Below are positions 1 through 12,700 of a stretch of 64,000 nt of DNA, one piece after another. The stretch comes from Daphnia carinata (Eukaryota; Arthropoda; Branchiopoda; Diplostraca; Daphniidae): assembly GCF_022539665.2 (NCBI RefSeq), contig NC_081337.1:9152679-9216678 (forward strand), in the 5' to 3' direction. Both the position numbers and the translations under genes were made by a program. Numbering within the stretch: the first letter of the stretch is position 1; every line of letters begins with the position of its first letter. The notes beneath the pieces are model-generated. The model saw only the letters and a program-made list of their open reading frames with translations, was not told where the DNA came from and made no database searches.

Positions 1-3000
1 CAAACAAAAGAAACAAGCATGTATTGGGCTGGCCGATTTGCGTTTGTAAAAGGCCATGTGGGCACGTGTGCTACGCCAACTACCTTTCCATGTTAGCTCA
101 CTCACAGAAAAGGGAAGGGTATGTATGCTGCGGTATGGGGAAAGTGACGACTGGTATAGAGTTCAGTTGAACGAAGTTTGAACGTCCCATCTCGTGAGTG
201 CATTCGTTTCACTTTGATTCCTCCCCCTTTTTTTTTTTTTTTTTTACGTGAAAGGAAAATTCAAAAATCACATGATTCGAGTTTGGATTCACGAGCGCTC
301 TGCGGCTCGTTGGCTGACCAATGAAAAACAAAAGCGCAACTTTTGAAACATCCAAAAACTCAATTTGCTTGTCTTCTCGTTTTACAGCCTGCCACTAGCC
401 TCCCCCCTAACCGACATCAAGGGATTTCTTTCCCGTTTTAGTAAATTTTTATTTTATTTTTAAAGCTTCAACGTGAGTTTTCGTCACATGGCCAAATCGA
501 AATCACGTTTCAGTTCTCCTGTTGTCGCGCTACTAATTTCTCATTTTGCATCGTTCAAAATTTTGCCTGTCTCAATTTTCAGACGAGGACGTCAACAGGA
601 CAAAGGTAAACCACCATGCAAAATGAAACGAAAGCGTCGTGTGCGAAACCATTGAACTGCGGGAGGTCATTGAGTGCGCAATGCCATTACGACATTCAAG
701 GCTCGAATGTTGTAAGTGGATAATTGGCATCCCGTTTACGATCAACGATAAATTTCCAAAAAGGATAGACCGTGTACAGGGCCTTAGTTCTTGACATTTC
801 CAATACGCCCTTTCGAAAAACTTCACAAGAACAAAGGACAGTATTCATGGGGGTAAACAACATGTTTATGCGAACCTTACGCCTCTCCGTTTCTTTTATG
901 CCTTCGAGCACGCGCGCACTCTCGTGTCGGCATTCCTGCACCCGTTAAGTGAACATTCGCCTGTCTCTTTCCCATATCGCTCTCGTTCTTCTTGTCTGCT
1001 GCGTCCGCTGGATATTGTTAAGCGCAGGCATCTGCAAACAGATATCCCGTACGGAAGTTGGTGGGCGCTACGTGAGCATCGGCGGATGAACGATCCGCCA
1101 GGGGGATGTGAAGAGCTGATGCGCAAGCAAGCGGAATCGTCTGCCAAATGGAATACAGAAATAGAAACAAACCGAGGGGAAAAAAATATATATATAAGGG
1201 ATATAAAGAAAAGAAGGGATTGGCCTTTAAGGCATTTCTAGATGCGGCAACGGCTTGGGCGGAGGCGATAGAAGCGCCAATTTCTTGTAATGACTTTGGA
1301 AGAATCATCAATAAAAGCGTAACTTGACATAGACAAAAAAAAAAAAAAAATCAAAGTAATTTAATGGAAAGAGACAGTCAATTTGATTTGATAGTTTATT
1401 ATTTACTTTTCTTTCTTTTTTGTCGGCCTATTCTTTTCTTTGCTTATACCAAGGCTGTGTTTATTTTGCGCTGGCAGATGCCGTTAACGACGCACAGGAT
1501 TCACTGCGGCGCGCAGTGTAGTGCAGTGCGGACCTTTTTCCGCGCAGCTTCTATGCATGTCGGTCTACACAAAAATCGTCACTCACGCGCAGCCCTCCCC
1601 TCCCCCTCGTCTATCCAGAGGGAAAAGGGAAGCGAGGCAGACAAGGAAGCGAGCTCGAAAATAAATAAAGAGCAGCGAGAATAGTTTAAAAAGAAAAGAA
1701 AAACAAAAAAGTACAAACGGGTAAGCTCGCCTACCGGGCTCGACAGTCGGCCTGGATTGAAGCTACGAGTCATCCACATTTTTATTATATAGACCCTCCC
1801 CCCCTCTCGTTCACTCCCGTCGACGCATGTATTCCATTACGTTCTCATACACTTCGGCGTCCTATCCCCATCCACGTTTGAGCTCGGGGTTCATTCAGAA
1901 ATACTGCTTGACATCACGCCAGTAGCGGTCGCGCTCATCGACGATTCGGTTCGGTTTTGGTTTTGTGGTGCTGAAAAACTGATGTGGTATTTTGTGCAGT
2001 TGTGCGCCTTTGTTTTGCTCTTGTAATCGTGACTTCCGGTCTCTCATGTAATTTTTCTTTTCTCCGTTCCACTTTCTCAGTAGTGAAACGAAGTCATTCC
2101 GTTGAGATCAAGACGCCTTCGTCACAACGTTCTGCTCAGCAAAAAAAAAAAGGACCAACAAAGAAAAGGCTGGCAGACGACGATACCTGCGTAGCATTCG
2201 TGAACAGTAGACGCCACATGTGCAAGGATCTATAAAAATAGATTTTGTACCACCGACTCTTCGTTTTCTTCTGTTGCCGGTTTTCCATTACTCGAAGAGG
2301 AAAAATCATTTGGATCGACGCGGTCGACTTTACGTGTCGTGATTCCTCGATGCCTCCGCCATCATAACCAATGTCACCAAATAACCAGGTACCTATTTTT
2401 TCCGTATTCCGCCATTTTCTGTGATACGACATTTACTTGGTACATCCGTGCGATTGTTTTGATTGTGCTCCCGCGTTTTTTCCCAACACGAGATAGATTT
2501 TTGTTAGGGTTGAGATTTGATGGTGGAACAGTGAGGTTGCTAGGCCAAACTGCAAAAAAGATAAGCTCGCCTTTTTTTTTTTTTTGTAACAGCTCCGCAA
2601 TTTAAAAATGTTTGTGATTTACTTGGCATTTCCTTTAGCCACTAACCGGCTTTCCCGGTCGATGGACTGACGTCGTGACAACACGAGGACTGAGTTACAG
2701 GCTAGGGGGGGGGGGCAATGTTGATAACAGGAAAAAAAAAAAAAAGAAGGGTTGCGATGTATACGAATGAAAAAAGGCGAACATCGAAAGTCAAACCAAA
2801 ATGCAACTGGACGTCTGCATTGAATACTTAGGCCTCTTGGGTACTGTCGGGTCTCCTAGTAAAGAAGCCGACGACTCTCACTGTAAAACAAACCTGTACA
2901 GCTGTGCCATATTGTTCTGTTTACATTTTCCCCCCTCCTTCCTTGACGTGTTGTTATCTTCAAGCGGGGCGGCCGACATTTGGCTGGAGATATTTACATT

Positions 3001-6000
3001 TCCTGTTCATCCGACAACTCATTCGCGAGGCTCTCCATGTTGACGTTTGGGACAGGGAGGGGTCGAAGGGAATGTGGTAGAAGAAAAGCGTCGAATCGAA
3101 ATGCAAAGAAGATACTTCCTTCCATCTGGAATCGATATTAGAGTGGGAGAAGCTGGGCAAAGAAAGCGAAGCAAAGCGAAGAAACGAAAACAATACGAGA
3201 AAACAATCGGAGAGTACGTATTTCAGTTCAGGCTTGAAAGGAGATCAGCTGATGCTGCACGAGCCGTTCGCGTCCCGAATACGAGTTGGCTCATTTGCTG
3301 GTGCTCTCGAAACTTTTGAAAGAAAAAACAAAAGAGAACAGATGAAAAACACTTTTGCCCCCTCTTCTCTGTTTTTCTTTTCACTCTGTTCTGTCGCCTC
3401 CGTCTTTTCCGCTTCACCATACAAACATTATTTTAATAGCACGGCCTGTACGCGGGCCTGCGTGGCCGCCTGCCACCATTCAAACGTCAGTCAAAAGAGC
3501 TGTTTCTTCCATTTCCGATTTCACAGGTTCTCTCTGGCTCGATGGATCTCATCATGTAGGCTTGAAACAGATTTTTGAAATTGAAGCCCTAGACTCCCAC
3601 TCGATTTAGCCGTCGTTGCGCTGAATCACTTTTTCCATGGGGCGTATAGTTTTTATTGTCGAAAATGAAAAAAGGAAAAGTGGGCGGCTGTGTCAATCAA
3701 AAACGGGTTCAGAGAACAACAGGAAGTTGGGTTTTATCGGAACACGTCCCCAAATGCTTTGAAAGTAAATGGCCAATCATCCAAGTGGTTGTCCATAAAA
3801 AGTCGTCAGGATTTTATAGTAGTTATTTGGCCATTTATATTGAAGGTCTATTGCCAGTTAATGTCGTCATTTCGGGATTGAACGGGAAAACCTTGTGCAC
3901 TAAGCCCACCCCTGAAAAAATTAGGCATTTGCGTCGCGTTTCTCGTTTTGTTTGACCCCTCACGCGGCAAGCTATGTGCAATAGGATGATTACTGATTAA
4001 GTTTGTTAAAGAAGATGTCTTCCTCGTACCCGTCTGCACCCGAAAGACAAAAAAAAAAAAAGGATAAGAAAACGCTGTGGCGTGCGCGTTTGCCATACCG
4101 GAATTGGTGACTTGATGCAATCGTCATCGCCGCCTTCTTCCCCAAATTCTTTGTCTTTTTTTTTTTTTTTTTCATTCCTTTTTCTTTTTCCCAGTCTCTT
4201 TCTGTTCGCCTATTGTAGCCGAACTTCGAGTCGTTCTTGTTGTGCCTTTTCCGCTTTGCGTTTGGTGCCTCTTTTGTATGGAGGTAAGCAACAACGGCCG
4301 GAGTCGATTCGGTTTCTACCAGCAATCATTGTCGTAGAATTGAGTATGTACGTACGAGGATCTACCAGAGAAGCAATCAAAACTAGTGAGATGGAAAGCG
4401 ACTATAGAAGAAATGAATTGTAAGAAATTCAAAGCGGCAGACAGAATGAAATAGAAATTCGATTAGAAAGAAAAGTTTAGACTATACGATTAGAGATCAG
4501 CACGGAGCCAATTATGATTTACATCGTGCTGTAACTGCTGGAGCCATTGCGACATAAGGCATTAGGTTTTTCTTTTTCATTTCTAGGTGTTACGTTAACA
4601 AAGAGCTTTTATTGCTAATTATTGGACGACTTCCGTTTGCTTTTAATCGTCAGTTTTGGGCGTGCCTGCTTATTGTTCACTTGTCTTTCGATTCTCTTGT
4701 TCTTGAGGTCAACGTGCTTGTAGAAAGTGACGTGGTGTGGTCATCCACTTGTTCATTCAGAATAGTTCAAAAGGCTCTAATACTCGTGTTGGTTCCTCAA
4801 TCTTTTCGTGCATGAATGCGTCCCAGTTTGCTTATGGGTCTATTCGATGAGCAGTGTAATATCGCGAGAGTTCTGGCTTGTGCAGATTTAGAGGCAATGA
4901 ACATCAACTCTGACATGACCAACTAGTTTGTCGTTTTGTCCAGTCGCACTCGGTTACACACAACTTTGCTGTCACGGATAATAATTCATTCCCTCTGGCC
5001 ATTTAAAAAAAAAAAAAAAACAAGAATAATTTGCTTGTCGTGACGGTCGCTGCGTTTGACCTTTTCCTAAAGTTTTTTTTCTTAGGCTGATAACATTCAA
5101 AATTAAATGCTTCATTCTCGCTTGTCTCTTTAACTTGGGTTCCACGAACTGGTACTGCACTGTAAAACGCTATCCGATTTTTACAGATCGCAAAGCCTCG
5201 ATAGACTTTGCTCCCATTCTCGCGCAACGAGGTCGTGGCGTGCCCATTATTTAATCGGCCTTTTGCAGTCTCTCTTTCTCTTTTTTTTTTTTTTTTTTCT
5301 TGTTCTGACCAAAAGAGCATTCTAGCATATCCTTTCACACGATTCCCTTCGAGCTCTTTTGTTTGCCTTTTTTTTTTTCTCTGAATATCTACTACTCATT
5401 CTGCGTTATCCGTCTTTTTTCTTTCGTAGATAGAATAGATCAGTTTTTGCCGTCCGAGCGGACGCACCCAGAAAAATGTCAAGAGTTGATTGCTGCTCTA
5501 TTCAATCTTCAATGACCTTCTTCCAAGCAATTGGGTGCGGAAAAAGTCATATTGCACCTTAAGACCATCTTGAAGCTGTTCACGCTTATGACCCATTCGA
5601 TGAGAATTGGCCGGGCTATTAGGGCCAGCTCACCGGAGATCGATATTCTCACGAGAGGCCAGGGACGTAGGGCGTAGAGTTCGCAATTACTTTTGTCCTT
5701 TATATGTATTCATGTGGGCCTGTACGTTTTCTCACGCTCCGTATGACATTTTCTTTTTTCTTCTTTTTCTGACCTTCATTCTTCACCTGTTGGCTCGGCA
5801 GATGTTCACGCAGGATAACGAATAGGACTTAGGCAAACAGGAGAAAGGGGACAAATAAAATGTTAATAGGAGAAAAAGAAAAAGTTCGTAATTAAATTAT
5901 TGAGTGATGCCCGTCAGTCGGTTGACCAATCCCGCGTACAATTTTTGCGTGTCGGACGAACTAATGAGTTCGACGAATCTAGTTGCAGGCATCCTGTGAA

Positions 6001-7711
6001 CAGCATACGATACGTCTAGTTACTTCACGACGGAAAGAATTCAAATCGACGTCATAGAATTGGGCTTCTACTCGGACAGCTACCCTTCGTAACTTATGGG
6101 CCCTATACTGCGAATTTGATTACAACGATCCGTGAGTCTCCGATGTTGCATCCTTTTCGGTGAAAAACACGAAGATAAGAAATTGGAAAGCGGCTCATGT
6201 TGACATCACGTTTGACCCAATACAGGGGTAACAGCTCATTTTACGTCCGTCCCCAGTTGCCTGTGATGCTCTGTTCGTTAGCTCGTCTATCATACGCAAT
6301 GCTCGTATTATTCGTAACGTGATCGAAATGTAGAAACACTTGCATTGAGGTGCAGTTTTTGAACTGTGCCATCTGAATTTCAAAGATGAAGAGAAATTAA
6401 GTTGTTTTCTCCGATGCTCTGAACCTCACATGATTGGGTTTTCTTGCCGCGTTTTGTCTGCAATCCACGTAACGTAACACGTTGCTGGAAAACCTGGACT
6501 TTTTTTATTTCCCAATGACACAAGAATGGTTTTAATTCGCTGCCTGTTTGACGTCACTACGTGAGATGTGCCGTATGGTTTCGTGTTACGATCCGTGTGA
6601 CAAAAATCAATGCCAATTAACCACATGTAATCCAAGCGAAGAAGAGTCTAGAACTGGATCAAGGTCTAGCCACTTTGCGACGCGTGTAATCAAGATTGAC
6701 GTCCAGAAACGAACACATTGAATAGGCGACAAAAAAAACAAACAAACGAAAAAATAAGTAAATAGACCATCTGAGCGCTAATAGATAGACAAAAAAAGAT
6801 AGATAGATAGAAAAGAAAAAAAAATCAACGCAGATTGTATTCAGGGGGAAGAACTTTATACCTGACTCAGTCTGATAAGAAATACTCGGCGTTCTAGCCG
6901 CTTGGACATCAGTTATCTTCTGACTCGTTATGTTGGAAAGTTCATAGTTTGCACGTTACCAGGCCTCCCGTTTTAAGCCCCAACTAGTCCGAAATTCATT
7001 TCCCACCGATTTCCGCTTCTTTTTTTTAACTTTCTTGTGGTGTGCAAGCAGTCCGTGACGATAGTGGTTTATTTTTGTTTTACGGTGAGTGCCTACGGGA
7101 GTGCTGTGCGTTCATGATAGCGTATAGTACAGTAAAAAAAATCGCGATCAATAGCTACGTTATAGGGTAGCTAACACGAACAATTCGATTTAAACTTTCA
7201 GAGGGGCTGGACATATTGTTCGAATTGTTTTCTAGAGGCAAGCGAAAGGTAACCAAGTCCATTGATCAAACGACATTGAATCAACACGTAGCGCAGTGAG
7301 AATTTGAATCCGATAAAAGGGGTTGGTCTTTATCGAAGGAGAAATGGCTTTTTCTTTTTTAACGTGTTATGATAGCTTTGCGCATAGGAAGATAACTATA
7401 TAGAAGTTTTTTTTTAACATTCAACATCGAGCGGCAGGCACAATAGCGAAAAAATTGGAATTCCTTATATCCGCAGTTTTTACTGAAGTGACTTGAAACC
7501 ATCCTAAAGATAACAGAGATAAAATTGTGTTTGTGAGATAGCACAGCTTAGGCCAAGCGATTGAGCACGATATTTTTATGGCATTCTGTCACCCCCCCCC
7601 CCCAATTCACTTAAATTATAGCAAGCCATTTTTAATGCTTTTTAAAAACTAAATGATTTTGCGTATTTCTGTATCTAAAGAGTTTAAAATTGTTATTTTA
7701 TTTTTTAATAG
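1..7711. other. Gene-poor upstream region
   Basis: I see no gene here. The open frames are short (under about 115 codons), low-complexity, overlap each other on both strands and match no family I know. The stretch has many homopolymer T/A runs (for example near 229-245, 1335-1350 and 4158-4172) and a short GATA-type microsatellite near 6786-6812. It lies immediately upstream of the plus-strand glucuronyltransferase gene. An acceptor-like T-rich tract ending in TAATAG at 7711, 17 bases before that gene's ATG, suggests that non-coding 5' exon(s) and the promoter lie somewhere in this stretch. This is inference; no core promoter stood out. Confidence 0.55.
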
Positions 7712-7728
7712 AATCATAGAGACAGAGG

Positions 7729-9791
7729 ATGAAGATGATAAGTTCACGGGCGCCGCTGTCAAAGTTGACGGCCGGCCTCTTCTGCATCAGCTTCCTCGTT
7801 TACCTAGTCATCATTAACAGTCTGGAAGGCGGCCAGTTTGGTCGCGTCGCCGATCCAGCTTCGTTCAGCTCGCGCATGTTAATGAATCATCCAGCGAGCG
7901 GCTCTGGCGATGGCAGTAACTTGCACGAAACCATCTCAAACTCGGGCGTCATCACCGCCATCGACAATATGGTCAACCAGATCGGCGCGGCGGGATCAGA
8001 GCTGACGGAGACGCGCGTCAAAGACATCAGCAATGAAATAGCCAAACAAATTGCTGATTACGTCGTTCAAAGGCTCGGCAAAACGGCCCCCAACAGCAAC
8101 CCATGCTTCGCCTGTTGGAAACATGGCAATGCCACCGGTATGTTACACGAATCTAACGGATGGAAAACAAAAATTATATCAAATCTTATTCATTGTTTTG
8201 TGTCTTCCAGACTTACCCGTCATCTACCTAGTGACGCCGACTTACAGGAGGCCCGAACAAATTCCCGATTTGACACGACTGGCTCAGACACTACTGAACG
8301 TGCCGGCCGTCCACTGGATTGTGGTCGAAGACAGCAGTTCCCTGTCACCGGTCATAGCTTCTCTTCTGAAGCGTTATGGAATACCACACACACATCTCAA
8401 AGGTAGGACTCACTTCAAATATATTCGAAAGGGACTTTAACAGCCTCGTGAAAGTCAATTGGGAAATTGCGTGTAAAAGATAAAGATGTCCACTATCGAA
8501 ACTGTTTTTTTTTTTCATCGATAATTCTGTTAAATGGACGCAACAGGGACACTGTGTGTGAGGGCGTTTTAAGGTTATTCGATCCTCCGCTTGCCCTTTA
8601 ACAAGCGAAAAAGGAGGCTCCATGCGAGTGTACATGGAAAGGCATACGCGTTGCCACATCTTTAGCAAACATTTCGGTGCTGGCCGTACACGCTTATCCG
8701 CTAAGATTATCAAAATTGATATGGAAAATATTGGGCGTGACGCACGTGGCAAACAAGCGCAAACATCATCTTTGCTGGTCTACCGTGTCCTACCAATGCT
8801 TCTCATTTTGCTATTGCAGCTCAAATGCCTGAAAAGTATAAAAAATCCAAGCTCAAGCCTCGTGGAGTGGCTAATCGGAATGCGGCGCTCGACTGGGTGC
8901 GCAGCAATTGCAAAACGGGCGTCGTCTACTTTGGCGACGATGATAATACTTACGACATCCGGCTTTTCGAAGAGGTACGAACCCCTTCAATATTACCGGC
9001 ACGTCGTAGTTGTTGAATTAGCCATAGCCCTTTTGTTTTGTTTTTCGAGGGAATCATATCCCATCGCAAGTTGGCCAAAAAAGGAAATGATGAATCTTCT
9101 CTAATATTTCGGTCTTGAAATTCCGTTGTCCGTCCTATTTCCCGCAATTGTGCGGTTCACAGATGCGATATACTAAGAAGGTGTCGATGTGGCCGGTGGG
9201 ACTAGTAACCAAAGTTGGTCTGAGTTCACCCGTCCTGAACAGCCAAGGCGTCGTCGTCGACTTCTACGACGGCTGGATCGCCAATCGAAAGTTTCCCGTA
9301 GACATGGCTGGCTTCGCCGTCAGCGTTCAGCTCGTCCTCGAGGTATACCAATGACTCCTCTAGCCATCTCGACGCTAATAAGCTAATGGCTATACCTCAC
9401 GCGTATTGACCACTTATTCAATCTATTTTTTATTATTTTTTTTCGGGGTGGAATGGATAGAAATCCGATGCGTATATGCCTTACGTTCCCGGTCACGAAG
9501 AGGATGGCTTCTTGAAGAAACTCGATATCTCACCGGCGGATATCGAACCGAAAGCCAATCGGTGCACTCAAGTGCGTATACGCTTAATTAATTTGAAAGA
9601 GCACCTTCCAATTTTTGTTTGGCTGATTAATTACAATGATGAAATTCGTGTGGCGCGCGGGTGTGAAAACACGACAGATTTTCGTTTGGCACACGCAGAC
9701 CAAATCCAATACGCCAGCCAACAGGACAACAGCGACGGGGAAACGGTACAAGGGAACGAATATCGACACGCTTCAGGAATGGATCGTCTAA
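7729..9791 (+). CDS. Galactosylgalactosylxylosylprotein 3-beta-glucuronosyltransferase (GT43), GlcAT-P/S type
   Basis: Golgi type II membrane enzyme of the GT43 family. It transfers glucuronic acid from UDP-GlcA to terminal beta-galactose of proteoglycan linkage or other glycans. My model has six exons: 7729-8137, 8211-8402, 8820-8974, 9163-9342, 9461-9571 and 9678-9791, giving 386 aa with all introns GT-AG. A single hydrophobic anchor lies at about residues 14-30, then a stem. The catalytic domain starts at [16 protein letters not shown]. The Mn/UDP-binding acidic triad is in [12 protein letters not shown], followed by [21 protein letters not shown] (acceptor side) and the C-terminal IFVWHTQTK. 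The tail resembles Drosophila GlcAT-P/GlcAT-S more than GlcAT-I, from my memory of the family. The ATG has a plausible UTR splice acceptor just upstream (7711). I cannot decide between orthology to P or S, so no symbol is given. Confidence 0.95.
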
Positions 9792-12700
9792 CACTTGGCG
9801 TTCCAGTGTCGGCGCACAGCTAAACGGCCGCTCGCGTGTTTGTTACAAAGTTACGAGAAATAATTTATAAAAGATGATCAAAATTCGGAACATCATGACG
9901 AAGAGAAAATGAAGGTTATGAGTGAGAAAAATGTTGTGCGTGATATGCGGTTTGCAGACTCTTTCTGAATCGCAACGGCGGACCTCTCCCTTCCCACTCC
10001 TTTGCCCTATCAAATCCGCAGAAGCAGCAAGCCATTCGTCTTCCTACTGCTCTCTCATTCTCTCTTTATCGATTCGTATGTACGTTGTCGGCTCTCATTC
10101 ACTTAGCCGCAATTTTTCTCGATCCGCAGTTTTTCTTTTTCTCTCTCTCTCTCTCCATACATCCAACCATATCTCATTTCTAGAACTTTATCCGCTTGAG
10201 TTTCAATTTTTCTACTTTTTTTTTTCAAAAAAAAAAAACATTAATTCATCCTCTGGTTCCTTATTGAATAGCCTTTATATCATGTCTTTTTGCATCTACT
10301 TACGTAGTTCTCCGCCCTATCCCCACATTTTTTTTCCCAATAGATTCCTCTTGTCCCGTGCTGACGCAGTACATTTCACTCGTCTCTTTTGATACATGTC
10401 GGGATATAAAAAAAAAAAAAAAGTCTCTCGTTCGTCCCTCTTATTCAGTGTGCCTATACATGTACATATTTCCCTACATGCAGTTATGACAATTTTGAGC
10501 TTCTTCCTTTTTTTTTTTTATATTATATGACAGTATCTACCTATAGTCTTATGTTAATGCATGATACTGAAATGTATACAAAACTGGAACTCTGAAATGG
10601 ACAATTTAAAACATGCGCTAATGTCAACTAATTTATCCTGTTAGACAGAAAGTCAGTTTTAGAACCGCCGACCTCCGCTGAGGACAAGAAAAAAAATGTT
10701 GTCGATGTTCTGAAAATATGAAATGGGAGGAAACAAAATTCTGAGCAACTTCGTTCGTCTTTTGTAGTTTTACATTTTCGTCTTGGTTTGCCGTCTCGGA
10801 CGCTTTTTCATGATCGACAAAGGTTTTGGGTCCCATTTGTTTGACGGATCTTGACATTTCGTTTCATTTCCATTTTTAAATCATTTTATTTCTCAGTTTT
10901 TTTTTTTTTTTTGTTCTCGTACAACAGCCCAACTGAATCTGACATTTGTATAGCGCGTGCAAGAGCGGTAGTGGCACGCCGTGCATGATTCGCTTAGTTC
11001 TCAGTATTGATTTTGTTCCTCGTTGCAAAGCGTCTCTATCTTTGTTGTGTCGTGCCGAGTTCCGGCCATGACGGCGGCAGTAGCAGCAAGAGTCTACCAC
11101 CAAAAGAGTCGTACAATACCAATAAAATAGAGGAAGAAAAAAGAAAACACACCCTTATCGCACATAATACGAACGTCGTTGCCTTGGATCTCCACATCTC
11201 ATAATAGGACACTACACGCGCTGCTGTATATAGTATTCGCCGCTACGGACGCAACAGTTACTGCGGCGTTAATATTGCCAGCGAAACTTCCCCTCGTACC
11301 CTCAATGCATGCTTGGCTTGTACGCTATTCACCTTTCAGTGCTATAAAAAGAAAAGCAAAACTCTAAAAGGGTAGTCACATGGACAATTGAGGCAGAAGG
11401 GAAAAGCGAGATAAGTGGTGAATGGCAAGGGTGTGCCTGCACGCGGAGAATGGATCCGACTTTGCTGGCCTCACATTTTGTGCTGCCCGATTCAGCTGGC
11501 GTGAACAATACGACCAGTATCCGTTGGCAATTGGTGTGCCATAGTCAGCACATCCTCGTAGCATGTTGTCGCCTTCTTCGTCTGCTATTCCGCCCTCTAT
11601 TCCTTTCTCTATTTATCTTTTGCCTCCTGTGCCTTTCCTGGAACGTCCCGCCGTTTGTTTTTCTCCGCCGACAGGCACCAACAAGAGAGGCAAAACGAAT
11701 ACAAAGAGTTATTCAATGCGTCTTCCATACTGCAAATTCCATTTCCCTTTTTTTTTTTTCCTATTTTGCGCAAGTCCTTATATCGCGCGTTGTGCTAGTC
11801 CATCTGCAGTTAAACAAAGTGAGCGTCGCGAACGGTGAAAACTGTTTGGAATAAGAGAGAGAGGGAATCGATGTAGGTGTATGTGTACTGCAATAGATTT
11901 CCTTTCTAAAACGATGCGAGGTCGTGCTGCAAACCTAGAATCCTAAATCTAGAGTGTAACGTACTGAAGGTTATGTCTCGTTACTATTCAAAGAATTCGT
12001 TTGTTTTGCTGTTGCTAATTGTCTTGTTTCTATCCAATTGCTTACATTTCCTGTTGTTTTAACTAATTTTCGAAAAATTTGAATTTCTAACGCCGAGTAG
12101 AGTGGGTTAATTGAAACATTGCAATCGCGACCGATGACTCACTAGGTACCTTTCAGACGACTAGGCTGTATGCGGGATAGCAAGAGACGAAAGCGAAAAT
12201 GCGAGTAGGATTGAATCAGGAGCCGGTTTGCTTGCTTTTGCATTTTACATTTATGAATCGGTTGTCAGCCAGGGACCCTAGCTGCGATAGTAAGAGCTTT
12301 TGAAAGGGAGATGAAGGCCAGAAAAGAGAAACACTATGCCGTCAGCTTAGTAATAGTTGCATATCGGGCAACGCTCGTTGTTTCTTTTATCTATTTATGT
12401 TTGTTTTTTCCACTGCTTTGCATCTGGGCCAACGGTCATTCCCCTGCGTCAGGTTATCGCTGCCAGCGGTTACTAGAATCGTCACAACGAACAAATCTTT
12501 CTTTGTTTCCCGATGTTTAAACGCTTTGAAACGCCATTCGCACATTTTGGCAGACCTGGATCATCAGTCGAGCGTTTCTCTCCTGTATCATTTGGTACAG
12601 CTTGATTGCCTCGTTTCATTCAAATGCTTGACTGGTCGGGATTCGGAAGACATGGCTTAGTGATAGCTCGTGATGCCGACAGACTATACCGTCGGATCCC

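Noticed and set aside
3234-3578. 114-codon frame in the upstream region
   Set aside because: Overlaps another frame of similar length, with a biased Phe/Ser composition caused by T-rich DNA and no motif.
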